Source: CAIWHR01 sp963816925
GTDB lineage: Bacteria > Pseudomonadota > Gammaproteobacteria > Burkholderiales > Casimicrobiaceae
Reading direction: 5' to 3'
NCBI GenBank assembly: GCA_963816925.1
Contig: CAWFMY010000018.1
Span: 1 to 64,000 of the forward strand
Length of the DNA stretch: 64,000 nucleotides
In this document: positions 1 to 8,879 of the stretch, piece after piece
How the letters are laid out: each line of letters starts with the position of its first letter
Position numbering within the stretch: the first letter of the stretch is position 1
Made by a program: the position numbers and the translations under genes
Notes under the pieces: generated by a model
Databases searched by the model: none
Seen by the model: the letters and a program-made list of their open reading frames with translations, nothing else
What the model was told of the DNA's origin: nothing

Positions 1-37
1 GTGGTCCTCCGGAAACGTCGAGGCGGGTTCCGTGCTT

Positions 38-1210
38 CTACTGCCGCAGCGCGTCGATGCCGCGGGCGATGCCGTCGAGCGTCAGCGGAAACATCCGCGG
101 GCCGATCGCCTGCAGCACGATCTGCGTCGAGCGCGTGTACTCCCACGCCCGCGGTGGCTCGGGATTCCACCAGATGACGCGGCGGAAGTGCTCGGCGAGG
201 CGCTTTAGCCACAGCACGCCCGGCTCGTCGTTCGCGTACTCGACACTGCCGCCGGTCTGCAGCAGCTCGTAGGGGCTCATCGCCGCGTCGCCGACGAAGA
301 TCAGCTTCCAGTCGGGGCCGTACTTGTGCAGGATGTCCCACGTCGCGACGCGCTCGTTGCGCCGCCGGTGGTTGTCGCGCCAGACGTGGTCGTAGACGCA
401 GTTGTGGAAATAGAAGTACTCGAGATGGCGGAACTCGGTCTTCGTCGCCGAGAAGAGCTCCTCGCAGGCGCGCACGTGCGGGTCCATCGAGCCGCCGATG
501 TCGAGGAAAAGCAGCACCTTCACGCGGTTGCGGCGCTCGGGGACGAGGTGGAGGTCGAGCCATCCGGCATTCTTCGCCGTGCCCTCGATGGTGCCGTCCA
601 TGTCGAGCTCCTCGGGCACGCCCTCGCGCGCGAAGCGCCGCAGCTTTCGCAACGCGACCTTGATGTTGCGCGTGTTGAGCTCGACGTCGCCGTCGAGGTT
701 GCGGAAATTGCGCTCGTCCCAGACCTTGACCGCGCTGCGGTTGCCGCCTTCGCCGCCGATCCGCACGCCTTCGGGGTTGTAGCCGTACGCGCCGAACGGG
801 CTCGTGCCGCCGGTGCCGATCCATTTCGAGCCGCCGGCATGGCGCTCGCGCTGCTCCTCGAGCCGCTTCTTCAGCGTCTCCATCAGCTTGTCCCAGCCGC
901 CCAGCGCCTCGACCTTTTTCCGGTCCTCGTCGGTGAGGAGCCGCTCGAATTCCTTTCTGAGCCATTCCTCGGGGATCGTCGCGCGGATGTCGAAAATCGC
1001 GTTGACGCCCTTGAAGTAGGTCGCGAACGCAAGGTCGTAGCGGTCGTACTGCACCTCGTCCTTGATCAGCGTGGCGCGCGCGAGATGGTAGAAGTCGTCG
1101 AGCGACAGCGACACGACGCGCGCTTCGAGCGCCTCCAGCAGCGTCAGGAACTCGCGCGTGGACACCGGCAGCCGCGCGGACTTGAGGTGCAGGAAGAAAT
1201 CGACCAGCAC
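38..1210 (-). CDS. CoxE-like VWA-domain protein
   Basis: A 390-residue protein of the CoxE-like / VWA-containing family, members of which usually pair with a MoxR AAA ATPase to act in metal-cofactor insertion or complex assembly. Residues 230-250 carry a MIDAS-like segment (Asp237-Ile-Gly-Gly-Ser241-Met), a variant of the canonical D-x-S-x-S in which the first Ser is Gly. A charged, Gly-rich linker (about residues 100-160) separates an N-terminal helical part from the VWA fold. There is no signal peptide or membrane segment, so it is probably cytosolic. The start is a GTG placed 10 bases after the GNAT gene. It is the last gene of a minus-strand run azlC-azlD-moxR-GNAT-this gene. The MoxR partner is two genes upstream, which supports a chaperone-like pair; the client is not evident. 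Confidence 0.85.
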   Translation of the reverse strand: MLVDFFLHLKSARLPVSTREFLTLLEALEARVVSLSLDDFYHLARATLIKDEVQYDRYDLAFATYFKGVNAIFDIRATIPEEWLRKEFERLLTDEDRKKVEALGGWDKLMETLKKRLEEQRERHAGGSKWIGTGGTSPFGAYGYNPEGVRIGGEGGNRSAVKVWDERNFRNLDGDVELNTRNIKVALRKLRRFAREGVPEELDMDGTIEGTAKNAGWLDLHLVPERRNRVKVLLFLDIGGSMDPHVRACEELFSATKTEFRHLEYFYFHNCVYDHVWRDNHRRRNERVATWDILHKYGPDWKLIFVGDAAMSPYELLQTGGSVEYANDEPGVLWLKRLAEHFRRVIWWNPEPPRAWEYTRSTQIVLQAIGPRMFPLTLDGIARGIDALRQ

Positions 1211-1220
1211 CGCCGGAGCC

Positions 1221-1823
1221 TCAGCCCTGTGCGAGCCGCGCCTCGAGCCGCGCCTTCACCGCCGGCCACTCGGCATCGATGATCGAGTACGTCGCGGTGT
1301 TGCGCAGGCTGCCGTCCGGCATGATCCGGTGGTTGCGCAGCAACCCGTCGAGCTTGGCACCGAGCCGCTCGATCGCGGCGCGCGATTGCGCATTCTTCTC
1401 GTGCGTGCGCAGGTCGACGGCGATGCACTTCAGCGTCTCGAACGCGTGGCGCAGCATCAGGTACTTCGCTTCGGTGTTGATCGCCGTGCGCTGGAACGAC
1501 CTGCCGATCCACGTGGTTCCGATTTCGAGCCGCCGGTGCGGCGCCTCGATGTTCATGAAACGCGTGGACCCGACCGCCCTGCCGCTCGCGCGGTCGATCG
1601 TCACGAACGGCAGCGACACGCCCGCGTCCATTTCCTTCAGCGCCGTGTCGACGTAGGCGCGCGCACTCCCGGGGCCCGGGATCGTCGTCACCTTCGACTC
1701 CCACATGGCGCCGTCGGCGGCAGCTTCGGCGAGCGCCGCCGCGATCGCGCCGGCGCGCGCATGCGCCATCGGCTCCAGCCTGACGTGCCGGCCCTCGAGC
1801 GTCACCGGTTCCGCGAACGCCAC
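1221..1823 (-). CDS. GNAT-family N-acetyltransferase (RimJ/RimL-like)
   Basis: A 200-residue acetyltransferase of the RimJ/RimL type, which transfers acetyl from acetyl-CoA to an amino group on a protein N-terminus or small molecule. The N-terminus has the family's opening 'L-E-G-R-H-V-R-L-E-P'. The middle has a 'GSTRFMNI' strand, then 'IGTTWI' and 'ERLGAKLDGLLRNH' near the C-terminus, typical of this group. The frame stays open far upstream inside the moxR gene. I chose the GTG at 1823 because it lies three bases after the moxR stop and immediately precedes the conserved N-terminus. It sits between moxR and the CoxE-like gene in one minus-strand operon; a functional link to them is not obvious. 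The substrate is unknown. Confidence 0.8.
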   Translation of the reverse strand: MAFAEPVTLEGRHVRLEPMAHARAGAIAAALAEAAADGAMWESKVTTIPGPGSARAYVDTALKEMDAGVSLPFVTIDRASGRAVGSTRFMNIEAPHRRLEIGTTWIGRSFQRTAINTEAKYLMLRHAFETLKCIAVDLRTHEKNAQSRAAIERLGAKLDGLLRNHRIMPDGSLRNTATYSIIDAEWPAVKARLEARLAQG

Positions 1824-1825
1824 GG

Positions 1826-2668
1826 CTAGCGTCCGGCGCGGGACATGAACGCGACCCGCTCGAACAGATGCACGTCCTGCTCGTTCTTGAGGAGCGCGCC
1901 GTGCAGCGGCGGGATCAGCACCTTCTTGTCGGAGCTGCGCAGCGCCTCGGGCGGGATGTCCTCCGCGAGCAGGAGCTTCAGCCAGTCGAGGAGCTCGGAC
2001 GTCGACGGCTTCTTCTTGAGGCCCGGCACTTCGCGCAGGTCGAAGAAGACTTCGAGCGCTTCGGTCAGCAACGCTTTCTTGAGCCCCGGGAAATGGACGT
2101 CGATGATGCGCGTCATCGTTTCCTTGTCGGGGAAGCGGATGTAATGGAAGAAGCAGCGGCGCAGGAAAGCGTCGGGCAGCTCCTTTTCGTTGTTCGACGT
2201 GATCACGACCAGCGGACGATGCCGCGCCACGACGGTGCGCTGCGTCTCGTAGACGTAGAACTCCATCCGGTCGAGCTCGCGCAGCAGGTCGTTCGGGAAC
2301 TCGATGTCGGCCTTGTCGATCTCGTCGATCAGCACGACGCCCGGCGATTCCGCCTCGAACGCTTCCCACAGCACTCCGCGCTTGATGTAGTGCGCGATGT
2401 CGCCGACGTGCGAATCGCCGAGCTGCGAGTCGCGCAGCCGCGACACGGCGTCGTACTCGTATAGACCCTGCTGCGCCTTGGTCGTCGACTTGATGTGCCA
2501 TTGCAGCAGCGGGCGGCCGAGGGCGCGCGCCACTTCCTCCGCGAGCATCGTCTTGCCGGTGCCGGGCTCGCCCTTGACGAGCAGCGGCCGCTCGAGCGTG
2601 ATCGCCGCGTTGACCGCGAGCATGAGGTCGGGGGTGGCGATGTAGGTGTCGGTGCCTTCGAAACGCAT
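1826..2668 (-). CDS. MoxR-family AAA+ ATPase
   Basis: A 280-residue AAA+ ATPase of the MoxR family, thought to act as a chaperone that remodels partner complexes together with VWA proteins. Walker A is GEPGTGKT at residues 33-40. Walker B is VVLIDEID at 111-118, followed by 'KADIEFPNDLLRELD'. A sensor-1 type 'VITSNNEKELPDAFLRR' follows. The protein is compact, with no extra domains, which is the usual length for the family. The stop is separated from the GNAT start by two bases, and the CoxE-like VWA gene lies just beyond, the classic MoxR/VWA pairing. The azlCD genes precede it on the same strand with a 28-base gap, so co-transcription is likely. Confidence 0.92.
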   Translation of the reverse strand: MRFEGTDTYIATPDLMLAVNAAITLERPLLVKGEPGTGKTMLAEEVARALGRPLLQWHIKSTTKAQQGLYEYDAVSRLRDSQLGDSHVGDIAHYIKRGVLWEAFEAESPGVVLIDEIDKADIEFPNDLLRELDRMEFYVYETQRTVVARHRPLVVITSNNEKELPDAFLRRCFFHYIRFPDKETMTRIIDVHFPGLKKALLTEALEVFFDLREVPGLKKKPSTSELLDWLKLLLAEDIPPEALRSSDKKVLIPPLHGALLKNEQDVHLFERVAFMSRAGR

Positions 2669-2696
2669 GGGAGCTCCGCGAACGGGAACAGCGATG

Positions 2697-3029
2697 TTAG
2701 CCCAAACGCGCGAGAACCGCCTGCAGCAGCCACAGCGCCGCCATGCCGGCGAACATCGTCTTCAGCGTGCTGCGCGTCCACCAGGCGACGGCCCCCGCGA
2801 TGATCGCCGCCGGGATCCTCGGATTGATCGCTTCGATGCCGGCGGCCGGCGTGATCACCATCGGCACGATCAGCGCCATCAGCATCGCGGGCGGCACGTA
2901 GCGCAGCGCGCGGGCGAGCAGCGGCGGCATCGTCCGCCGCGCGAAGAATGCGATGAACGACAGCCGCGACGCGTAGTTGATCGCGCCGACGGCAAGAATG
3001 ACGACCCACAGCTTCAGCGCGCCTTCCAT
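2697..3029 (-). CDS. azlD: AzlD-family branched-chain amino acid transport subunit
   Basis: A 110-residue integral membrane protein of the AzlD family, the small subunit that works with AzlC to export branched-chain amino acids or analogues through the inner membrane. It has about four hydrophobic segments, and the family signature region 'YASRLSFIAF' is followed by 'LRYVPPAMLMALIVP'. The same frame remains open upstream within azlC, but Met at 3029 gives the standard AzlD length and overlaps the azlC end by 16 bases, a usual coupling for this pair. Its own substrate cannot be read from sequence. Downstream is moxR on the same strand. Confidence 0.88.
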   Translation of the reverse strand: MEGALKLWVVILAVGAINYASRLSFIAFFARRTMPPLLARALRYVPPAMLMALIVPMVITPAAGIEAINPRIPAAIIAGAVAWWTRSTLKTMFAGMAALWLLQAVLARLG

Positions 3030-3721
3030 CGCTCCCTCAGGAGTTCGGCCGCGGTGCCCGCCAGAATGCCGAGGATCCCCGCGACGACGAGGTTGAGCCG
3101 CATCGGCAGCCCAGCCAGCGCCAGCACCGCGACACCGGCCGTCATCGCGGCAACGATCGGCGGCACGCCGCGCAGCGTCGGCGCAAGCAGCGCGATGAAG
3201 CAAAGCGGTACAGTGAAATCCAGCGACCAGGCCGAAGGAATCACGTTGCCGGCGAAAAAGCCGATCACATTGTCGATCTGCCACGAGCCCCACAGCGCCA
3301 TCCCGCCGCCGAGGAAGTGCAGCGCACCGGCGCGCGGGTCGCCGTGCGCGTCGAACTTGCGGATGGAGGCCGCGAATGCCTGGTCCGTCAGCAGGAACGA
3401 GACCGCGCGCTGCCACGGCGCGGACAGCGTCCTGAGAACCGGCGCCATCGCCGCGCTGTACATCAGGAAGCGCAAGCCGAGGACCGCGCAGGTCAGGATT
3501 ACCACGGCGACCGGCGCGCCCGCGGCCAGGAGCTGGGACGCGAGGATCTGCGCGGCGCCGGAAAAGATGATCGCGCTCATGCCGAGCGCGCCCAGCAGGT
3601 CCGCGCCCGCCGCCGCGGCGCCGACGCCGCAGACGAGCCCGAATGGAATCAGTCCGAGGCAGGCCGGCAGCATTTCGACGAAGCCCGCACGGAAGTCGGG
3701 CGTATTGAAGACGCGGCGCAT
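3014..3721 (-). CDS. azlC: AzlC-family amino acid exporter subunit
   Basis: A 235-residue membrane protein of the AzlC family, the large subunit of an AzlCD exporter for branched-chain amino acids in known members. The N-terminus 'RAGFVEMLPACLGLIPFGLV' and the following 'IIFSGAAQILASQLLAAGAP' are family hallmarks, with five to six further hydrophobic helices. It is the first gene of the minus-strand cluster azlC-azlD-moxR-GNAT-VWA. The roughly 530 bases upstream (3722-4247) are free of recognisable genes and must hold its promoter. Confidence in the family is high; the transported substrate is inferred only from relatives. Confidence 0.92.
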   Translation of the reverse strand: MRRVFNTPDFRAGFVEMLPACLGLIPFGLVCGVGAAAAGADLLGALGMSAIIFSGAAQILASQLLAAGAPVAVVILTCAVLGLRFLMYSAAMAPVLRTLSAPWQRAVSFLLTDQAFAASIRKFDAHGDPRAGALHFLGGGMALWGSWQIDNVIGFFAGNVIPSAWSLDFTVPLCFIALLAPTLRGVPPIVAAMTAGVAVLALAGLPMRLNLVVAGILGILAGTAAELLRERWKAR

Positions 3722-4247
3722 GAGGAAGTATCGAGCGACGTGGGCAGCTGCGGCCGTCCGTGCGCTGCCGCGATACGTGATTTTCGCAGGAAACTGAGGC
3801 GCGCGCGCCAGGGTCGCTAATCTGGCGGCGCACCTTTCACCTCCGCCGCATTGCGCGCCACCGCCCGCGCGCGTCGGCCTTCGCGCTAATCGCCCTCGTT
3901 CATCCGGCGCTCGGTTTCATGCGAATTGTACAGGCGTCGCGGGTGAGGATTCCGTGGATGGAGCGTTTGCTGCGACCCAAAGCAGTCATCTGGGAACTTA
4001 GAGAGCAGCCCCTCGGCAACCTACGGCGGCGCGACGATCCGTTGACCATTTGGGCCGGCCCGTCGCCGCCTGTGCGTGGCTGTGGCTGCGCCAGCCAGTT
4101 CCCTGCCGTCAGTCGCGCTGCGCAGAAGCAGACGCTGGGATTGGACCAGGAACCGATACGGAGATAGCGTTGGTATAGAGTGTGATCCTGACGTAGCGTT
4201 GGAAAGGGGCGGTGTCTTAGTCCGCTTTTACTGGGGAAGTAGAGACG
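3722..4247. other. Intergenic region between azlC and the PBP gene
   Basis: No recognisable gene. It separates the divergent azlC (minus) and penicillin-binding protein (plus) genes and so should contain both promoters. From about 3900 onward the base composition is visibly less GC-rich than the azl side. A short open frame at 3919-4167 has no recognisable protein features and is not called. I see no convincing hairpin or repeat. Confidence 0.5.
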
Positions 4248-6710
4248 ATGGAGAACAACGGTCGCCGGAACCTCAAGCGCATCGTTGTTACGCTGCCGTG
4301 GGCGTTCCTGCGCTTTTTGGGCAGGATCGTTAAGCTTTCCTTCATCGCTCTGGGTGCGCTCGTTGCGTTGGTTGTATTGGGATATGTCGGGTTCGAACTC
4401 ATCGTTGCAACGATTGATTCTCGATACTCTGCGCAGATCGACGCCTATCTGGGCATCGATAAAAACGCGATTTCACGGTTGCACGACTCGGCCTACTTCG
4501 CCGAGGAATCGTCGATTGTTTCCGAGGATCAGAAAACCGTCGCCTGCATTTCATCGCCCGAACATCGCATCCTCCTTGACGATCCCGCCGAGATCCCACC
4601 GCTCTTCACCAAGGCGATTCTAGCCTCGGAGGACAAGAACTTCTTCTCGCACGAGGGAATCGACAAGGGAGCGATTGTGCGCGCCCTCGCGAAGGAAGTC
4701 CTTCAGGAGAGCCGTTCAGGTGCATCGACGCTGACGATGCAGATCGCCAAACATCTTCGCGGCGGCACCGGCCGTCGCTCGACCGAAAAAGAAAAGATCG
4801 GCGACATCATCATGGCGCTGCGGATCGAGCGCGAGTTCTCTAGGCAAGAGTTGCTACTCAAGTACGTCAATATGCCGTATTTCGGTCGCGGCCAATACGG
4901 CATCGAAGCGGCCAGCCGCGCTTACTTCGGCAAGCCAGCGAGGGACCTCGTACTCCATCAGGTAGCCTTCATCGTGGCCCTCATCAATAAGCCTGCACTT
5001 CCTGATCGCTCGTTTGCGATGGATCCGCTGCTCAAGGGGCCCGAAGAAATACGGGATGCGAATTGGGCGGAAGCCGCGCGCGGCACCACTCGGGTACTTG
5101 CGCTGATGCTGGATCAAGGCAGGATCGACGATGTGGAGTTCGCACGCGCCGCGAATCTCGTTGAGCGATCGCTTCGCAACGAGATTAGTTCACCGGGCAT
5201 CGGTTGCGGCGCGCACGACTACTTTCTCGAGCAGGTGAGAATTCACTACAAGGATCGTTTCCCGATCAACAAAGGCGGGCTTACGATCTCGATCACGCGT
5301 GACGACGGTCTTCAAGATGTCCTCGCCAAGGCTGTCGACCTGACGCTCCATACCTATCTGGCGCGTCACCCCAACGATATCGACAATAAGCAGTTGCGCG
5401 CTGGAGCGTTCGCGGTCGAATTCACCGGCGACGTGCTTGCCGAAGTAGGAAACGTCGATTTCAAGCAGTTGAAGTACGACGTGATCGCAACCGGTTGGCG
5501 TCAGCCGGGGTCGACCTTCAAGATCTTCACTTATGGTGGCCTGATCGAGGGGCTCACCCGCGAGGTGCTAGCCGACAAACCACCGCCCGAGACGCTGGAA
5601 GAGATCTCGGCCGCAGTGCTCCAGCGCTGCACTGTACTCGATGCTCCGATCTACGTGTCTCTGGGTCGCGGTCGGGGCACAAAGAAGATCGAGAACTTTC
5701 ACTCCCGCTCGGAGCCTGAGTACCGCGGCGACATTCCCTGCCGGATCGCCCTGGGCGAGTCCCGCAATACCGCGGCGATGCGCGCCGGAGCGCGTGCTGG
5801 AATCAAGAAGGTGATCGATCTCGCGTATCGCCTGGGACTGTCCAGGGACGCGAAGCACATCCTTCAACCGTATCCGACAACCGCGATCGGCGCATCCGAG
5901 GTCAACCCGCTGTCGATGGCATCAGCAGCGGCGTTCGTGAATGGCGGATTTCAGGTGACTCCGCGATTCGTAAACGACGTCTGCCATGGTGGAAAGTCGC
6001 TTCTTTACAAGGATGATGAAGATCATTCGAAGGATTGCGACACGAATGGCGAAAATCGTCCTCTGCAAGAGCGACTCATTCATCCCGCGGTATCCGCGGT
6101 GATGACTGAACTCCTGAAGGCACCACTTGATTTGGCTACCGGCACGGCGTCTACGCTCAGGGGCGGGGTCATTCCCGGGATGGACCCCTTGAGCGACGCG
6201 ATCTGGAAGGTAAGACCTGAAGATAGGAAGAAGCGAATGCTCGCGTTTCCTTTTGCGGAAGCGGGCGAGATCGCCGGAAAGACCGGCACTGCAACCAACG
6301 CGGATGGAAAGACCTCGGACGTTTGGCTCCTCTTGTTCGTTCCGGGCACACCGGAGCATCCGGAGAAAGGCATCGTGCTTGGATTCTGGATGGGAAAGGA
6401 TTCGAAAGATCATCCGCTAGGCGAGCGCGGCTCGACCGGTGGCCCTGGCTTCGCTGAATCCGGCGCCCGCAATTGGGTGCATTCGGCGGCGACCGTGCTG
6501 GCGTTTCTGCAGAAGGAGCGCGGACTATTGAGACCGGGATATAGATTTCAGCCAATCATTCGCGACGATGTGCTTCTGGATCTCGACGCGAAGAAGCGGA
6601 TGCATTCGACGGAGAAGACCGTTCGAGACCCGACGACCAGCCCGATCGTCGATCCGTCGGAACAAAAGCAAGAGAAATCCAATGCCACGCACGAGAATGT
6701 ACCCGGCTAG
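4248..6710 (+). CDS. Class A penicillin-binding protein (transglycosylase/transpeptidase)
   Basis: An 820-residue bifunctional peptidoglycan synthase, anchored in the inner membrane by a segment near residues 12-52 with the enzyme domains in the periplasm. The GT51 glycosyltransferase domain has the catalytic Glu in 'ASEDKNFFSHEG' (Glu128) and 'STLTMQIAKHL' at 160-170. The transpeptidase has the acyl-enzyme Ser in 'GSTFK' (Ser422, Lys425), the SxN motif 'SRN' at 505-507 and 'KTGTA' at 678-682, so all motifs are intact. It differs from ordinary PBP1a in a diverged insert with 'KDDEDHSKDCDTNG' near residue 590 and a polar C-terminal tail. Codon use is noticeably less GC-biased than in the flanking genes, suggesting recent acquisition. 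It stands alone with no operon partner. Confidence 0.9.
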   Translation: MENNGRRNLKRIVVTLPWAFLRFLGRIVKLSFIALGALVALVVLGYVGFELIVATIDSRYSAQIDAYLGIDKNAISRLHDSAYFAEESSIVSEDQKTVACISSPEHRILLDDPAEIPPLFTKAILASEDKNFFSHEGIDKGAIVRALAKEVLQESRSGASTLTMQIAKHLRGGTGRRSTEKEKIGDIIMALRIEREFSRQELLLKYVNMPYFGRGQYGIEAASRAYFGKPARDLVLHQVAFIVALINKPALPDRSFAMDPLLKGPEEIRDANWAEAARGTTRVLALMLDQGRIDDVEFARAANLVERSLRNEISSPGIGCGAHDYFLEQVRIHYKDRFPINKGGLTISITRDDGLQDVLAKAVDLTLHTYLARHPNDIDNKQLRAGAFAVEFTGDVLAEVGNVDFKQLKYDVIATGWRQPGSTFKIFTYGGLIEGLTREVLADKPPPETLEEISAAVLQRCTVLDAPIYVSLGRGRGTKKIENFHSRSEPEYRGDIPCRIALGESRNTAAMRAGARAGIKKVIDLAYRLGLSRDAKHILQPYPTTAIGASEVNPLSMASAAAFVNGGFQVTPRFVNDVCHGGKSLLYKDDEDHSKDCDTNGENRPLQERLIHPAVSAVMTELLKAPLDLATGTASTLRGGVIPGMDPLSDAIWKVRPEDRKKRMLAFPFAEAGEIAGKTGTATNADGKTSDVWLLLFVPGTPEHPEKGIVLGFWMGKDSKDHPLGERGSTGGPGFAESGARNWVHSAATVLAFLQKERGLLRPGYRFQPIIRDDVLLDLDAKKRMHSTEKTVRDPTTSPIVDPSEQKQEKSNATHENVPG

Positions 6711-6910
6711 GCCGTCATGGTTAACCTGAAGTGCTGCTGCGGACGAGCCCGGGTCGCACCCAATGATCGCTTCCCTTGCAAGGGTCAGGCGGGAAGTTGC
6801 CGCTGTCGACCCATACCCGCCGTTCGAGCTTCTCTACAGCGGACGTTCAAGAATTAGATCTGCCCAGCGACTATGGTGAGTTCCGCCAGATCCGCGACCG
6901 AACTGATACG
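6711..6910. other. Convergent intergenic gap with a perfect palindrome
   Basis: A 200-base gap between the ends of the PBP gene (plus) and the orphan substrate-binding gene (minus). A perfect 12-base palindrome, CCCTTGCAAGGG, lies at 6773-6784. It has no loop and no T-run, so it is not a convincing terminator. Nothing else is recognisable. Confidence 0.3.
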
Positions 6911-7897
6911 CTACCGGATCAGCTCGTCCGCCCGCGCCAGCACCGATTGTGGAATGCTGAGGCCGAGAGCCTTGGCGGTCTTCTGGTTGATCACCAGCTC
7001 GAACTTCGTCGGCTGCTCAACCGGAAGGTCGCCCGCTTTGGCGCCCTTCAGGATCTTGTCGACATACCCGGCCGCTCGGCGAGCACTATCGCGTAAATCG
7101 ACCCCGTAGGACATGAGGCCACCCGCTACCACAAACTCCTTTACTCCATACATCGTCGGCAGCCGACTCTCGGCCGCCAGCATGACGAGCTGCGCTTGAT
7201 GTGCGAAGTACAGCGATCCACCGAACAAGATGAGGGCGCCGGCTCGCTGCTTCGTGATCGCCGCGAAAGCCGAAGAGAATTCGTTCGGCATTCGCGCTTC
7301 GACGACTTGGAGCTGCAGGTTCAGCGACCGCGCCGCGAACTCGAGGTCTCTCAGTTCGAGCGAAGGGCTAGAGGGATTCCAGAGGACAGCAACACTGGTG
7401 AGTTTGGGCACGACCTCCTTGAGCAGCTGGAGCTGCTTGCCGCGCAGCGCCGGAGTCGCGATGGACATTCCAGTAACGTTGCCCTTCGGGCTCGAGAGAC
7501 TAGCAGCTAGTCCACTACCGACCGGGTCGTTATGGTTGATCATGACGATGGGAATCGTTGACGTGGCGCGCTTGGCCGCCTCGGGTGCAGGTGGGGCGCC
7601 AGTCACGATCACATCGACCTGGAGCTGAACGAGCTCGGCCGCAAGGGCGGGAAGCCGTTCGGCGCTGTCCCCGTAATATCGGCCCTCGATGACGAAGTTT
7701 CGGCCCTCGACGTATCCGAGCTCGCGCAGCCCCTGAAAGAATCCGTCCCAGATATGCACGGCCTCCGGGCTGGTCACCGAAGAGCCGCCGAGTATGCCGA
7801 TTCGAAATGCTTTGGTCTGCGGCTGCGCCTGCGCGGCCACTGGCGCGGCGAGGAGGCCACCCGCGAAGGCGCCAATAAACGTTCGCCGGTCCATCAA
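6911..7897 (-). CDS. ABC transporter substrate-binding protein (PF04392-type)
   Basis: A 328-residue periplasmic binding protein of the ABC_sub_bind (TrpX/YcjX-like) family, common as orphans in betaproteobacteria. It opens with 'MMDRRTFIGAFAGG', a twin-Arg-like signal with a cut near 'AQAQ'. The core contains 'IGILGGSS', 'QGLRELGYVEGRNFVIEGRY', and a 'VIVTGAPPAPEAAKRATSTIPIVM' stretch of the kind that defines the group. The C-terminus 'KALGLSIPQSVLARADELI' is also a family hallmark. No permease or ATPase gene is next to it, so its transporter is elsewhere or it works as an orphan. It lies in the less GC-rich patch with the PBP gene, and both may have arrived together. The ligand is unknown. 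Confidence 0.85.
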   Translation of the reverse strand: MMDRRTFIGAFAGGLLAAPVAAQAQPQTKAFRIGILGGSSVTSPEAVHIWDGFFQGLRELGYVEGRNFVIEGRYYGDSAERLPALAAELVQLQVDVIVTGAPPAPEAAKRATSTIPIVMINHNDPVGSGLAASLSSPKGNVTGMSIATPALRGKQLQLLKEVVPKLTSVAVLWNPSSPSLELRDLEFAARSLNLQLQVVEARMPNEFSSAFAAITKQRAGALILFGGSLYFAHQAQLVMLAAESRLPTMYGVKEFVVAGGLMSYGVDLRDSARRAAGYVDKILKGAKAGDLPVEQPTKFELVINQKTAKALGLSIPQSVLARADELIR

Positions 7898-8050
7898 TGG
7901 ATTACCCCGGAGATGATTGGAAGTCCGGTCATACTACGCGCCCTGCAGGAAGGCTTCCCCCGCATATGGCGACGATCAGCAGGTGACCGACAACTCGACC
8001 TATGCCCCGACTGCCGTCAAGCAACGGCACGGGGAAGGTACGGCTAACGC

Positions 8051-8875
8051 CTAGCCCTTCACTCCCCCGCTCGTCAGCCCGCCGACCACGCGCTCCTGGA
8101 ATACCGCGATCAGGATGCAGATCGGCACGATCGCGATGACGAGCGCGGCCGAGATGAGCGGCCACGGGAACGCGAACTCGCCCTGGTACAGCGTGATGCC
8201 GACCGACAGCGTGCGCATGTTGACGCGGTTCATCATCGTCAGCGCCAGCAGGAACTCGTCCCAGGCATTGACGAACGCGAGGATCGCGGCAGTGAACACG
8301 CCGGGCGCCGACAGCGGAATGACGACCTTGAACAACGCGCCGACCCGCGAGCAGCCGTCGACCATCGCCGCCGCCTCGAGATCGGGCGGGATGTCCTGGA
8401 AGAAGCTCGCCATCACCAGCGTGCACACCGGCAGCGACAGCACGGCGTAAGGCAGGATCAGCGCCGGATAGGTGTTGAGGAGGCCGGCTTCGCGCATCAG
8501 CTTGAAGAGCGGGACCATCAGCGAGATCAGCGGGAACATCGCGACCGCGAGCAGGACCGACATGATGAGGTTGCGGCGGGGCATGCGCAGCCGCGTGAGC
8601 GCGTAAGCGGCGAGCGCGCCGACGAAGACGCACAGCACGGTCGAGAGCCCGGCGACCACGACGCTGTTCCACATGAAGCGCAGGATCGGCTGCGCGGTGA
8701 ACGCCGTCACGTAGTTGTCGAGCGTCGGCGCGAGCGGCCAGTAGGTGATCGGCACCGTCAGGAGCTCGGTCTCGGTCTTGAACGAGGTCAGCAGGATCCA
8801 CACGGCCGGGAAGAAGCCGTTGACCACGACGATGATCGCGGCGAACCAGACGACGGCGCGGCGGTTGAATTTCAT
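8051..8875 (-). CDS. Carbohydrate ABC transporter permease (MalG-like)
   Basis: A 274-residue inner-membrane permease of the CUT1 sugar ABC family, second permease of the heterodimer. Six hydrophobic segments are visible. The ATPase-contacting EAA loop is 'DLEAAAMVDGCSRVGALFKV' about two-thirds along. I start at the ATG at 8875, four bases after the upstream permease stop, which begins the protein at 'MKFNRRAVVWF'; the frame extends seven codons further but would run into the neighbour. It is the last gene of the minus-strand run SDR - ATPase - binding protein - MalF-like - MalG-like. The substrate is probably a sugar, sugar acid or short glycoside, judged from the divergent catabolic genes. 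Confidence 0.9.
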   Translation of the reverse strand: MKFNRRAVVWFAAIIVVVNGFFPAVWILLTSFKTETELLTVPITYWPLAPTLDNYVTAFTAQPILRFMWNSVVVAGLSTVLCVFVGALAAYALTRLRMPRRNLIMSVLLAVAMFPLISLMVPLFKLMREAGLLNTYPALILPYAVLSLPVCTLVMASFFQDIPPDLEAAAMVDGCSRVGALFKVVIPLSAPGVFTAAILAFVNAWDEFLLALTMMNRVNMRTLSVGITLYQGEFAFPWPLISAALVIAIVPICILIAVFQERVVGGLTSGGVKG

Positions 8876-8879
8876 GTGA

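Noticed and set aside
38..1210. VWA protein inactivated by the Gly in its MIDAS motif
   Set aside because: The D-x-G-G-S form recurs in CoxE-like proteins as I recall the family, so it is not evidence of loss of function.
3919..4167. 82-codon open frame upstream of the PBP gene
   Set aside because: No recognisable motifs, no ribosome site, composition not protein-like; better left as intergenic.
6773..6784. Palindrome CCCTTGCAAGGG as a bidirectional terminator
   Set aside because: No loop and no flanking T-runs on either strand; kept only as a note in the intergenic entry.
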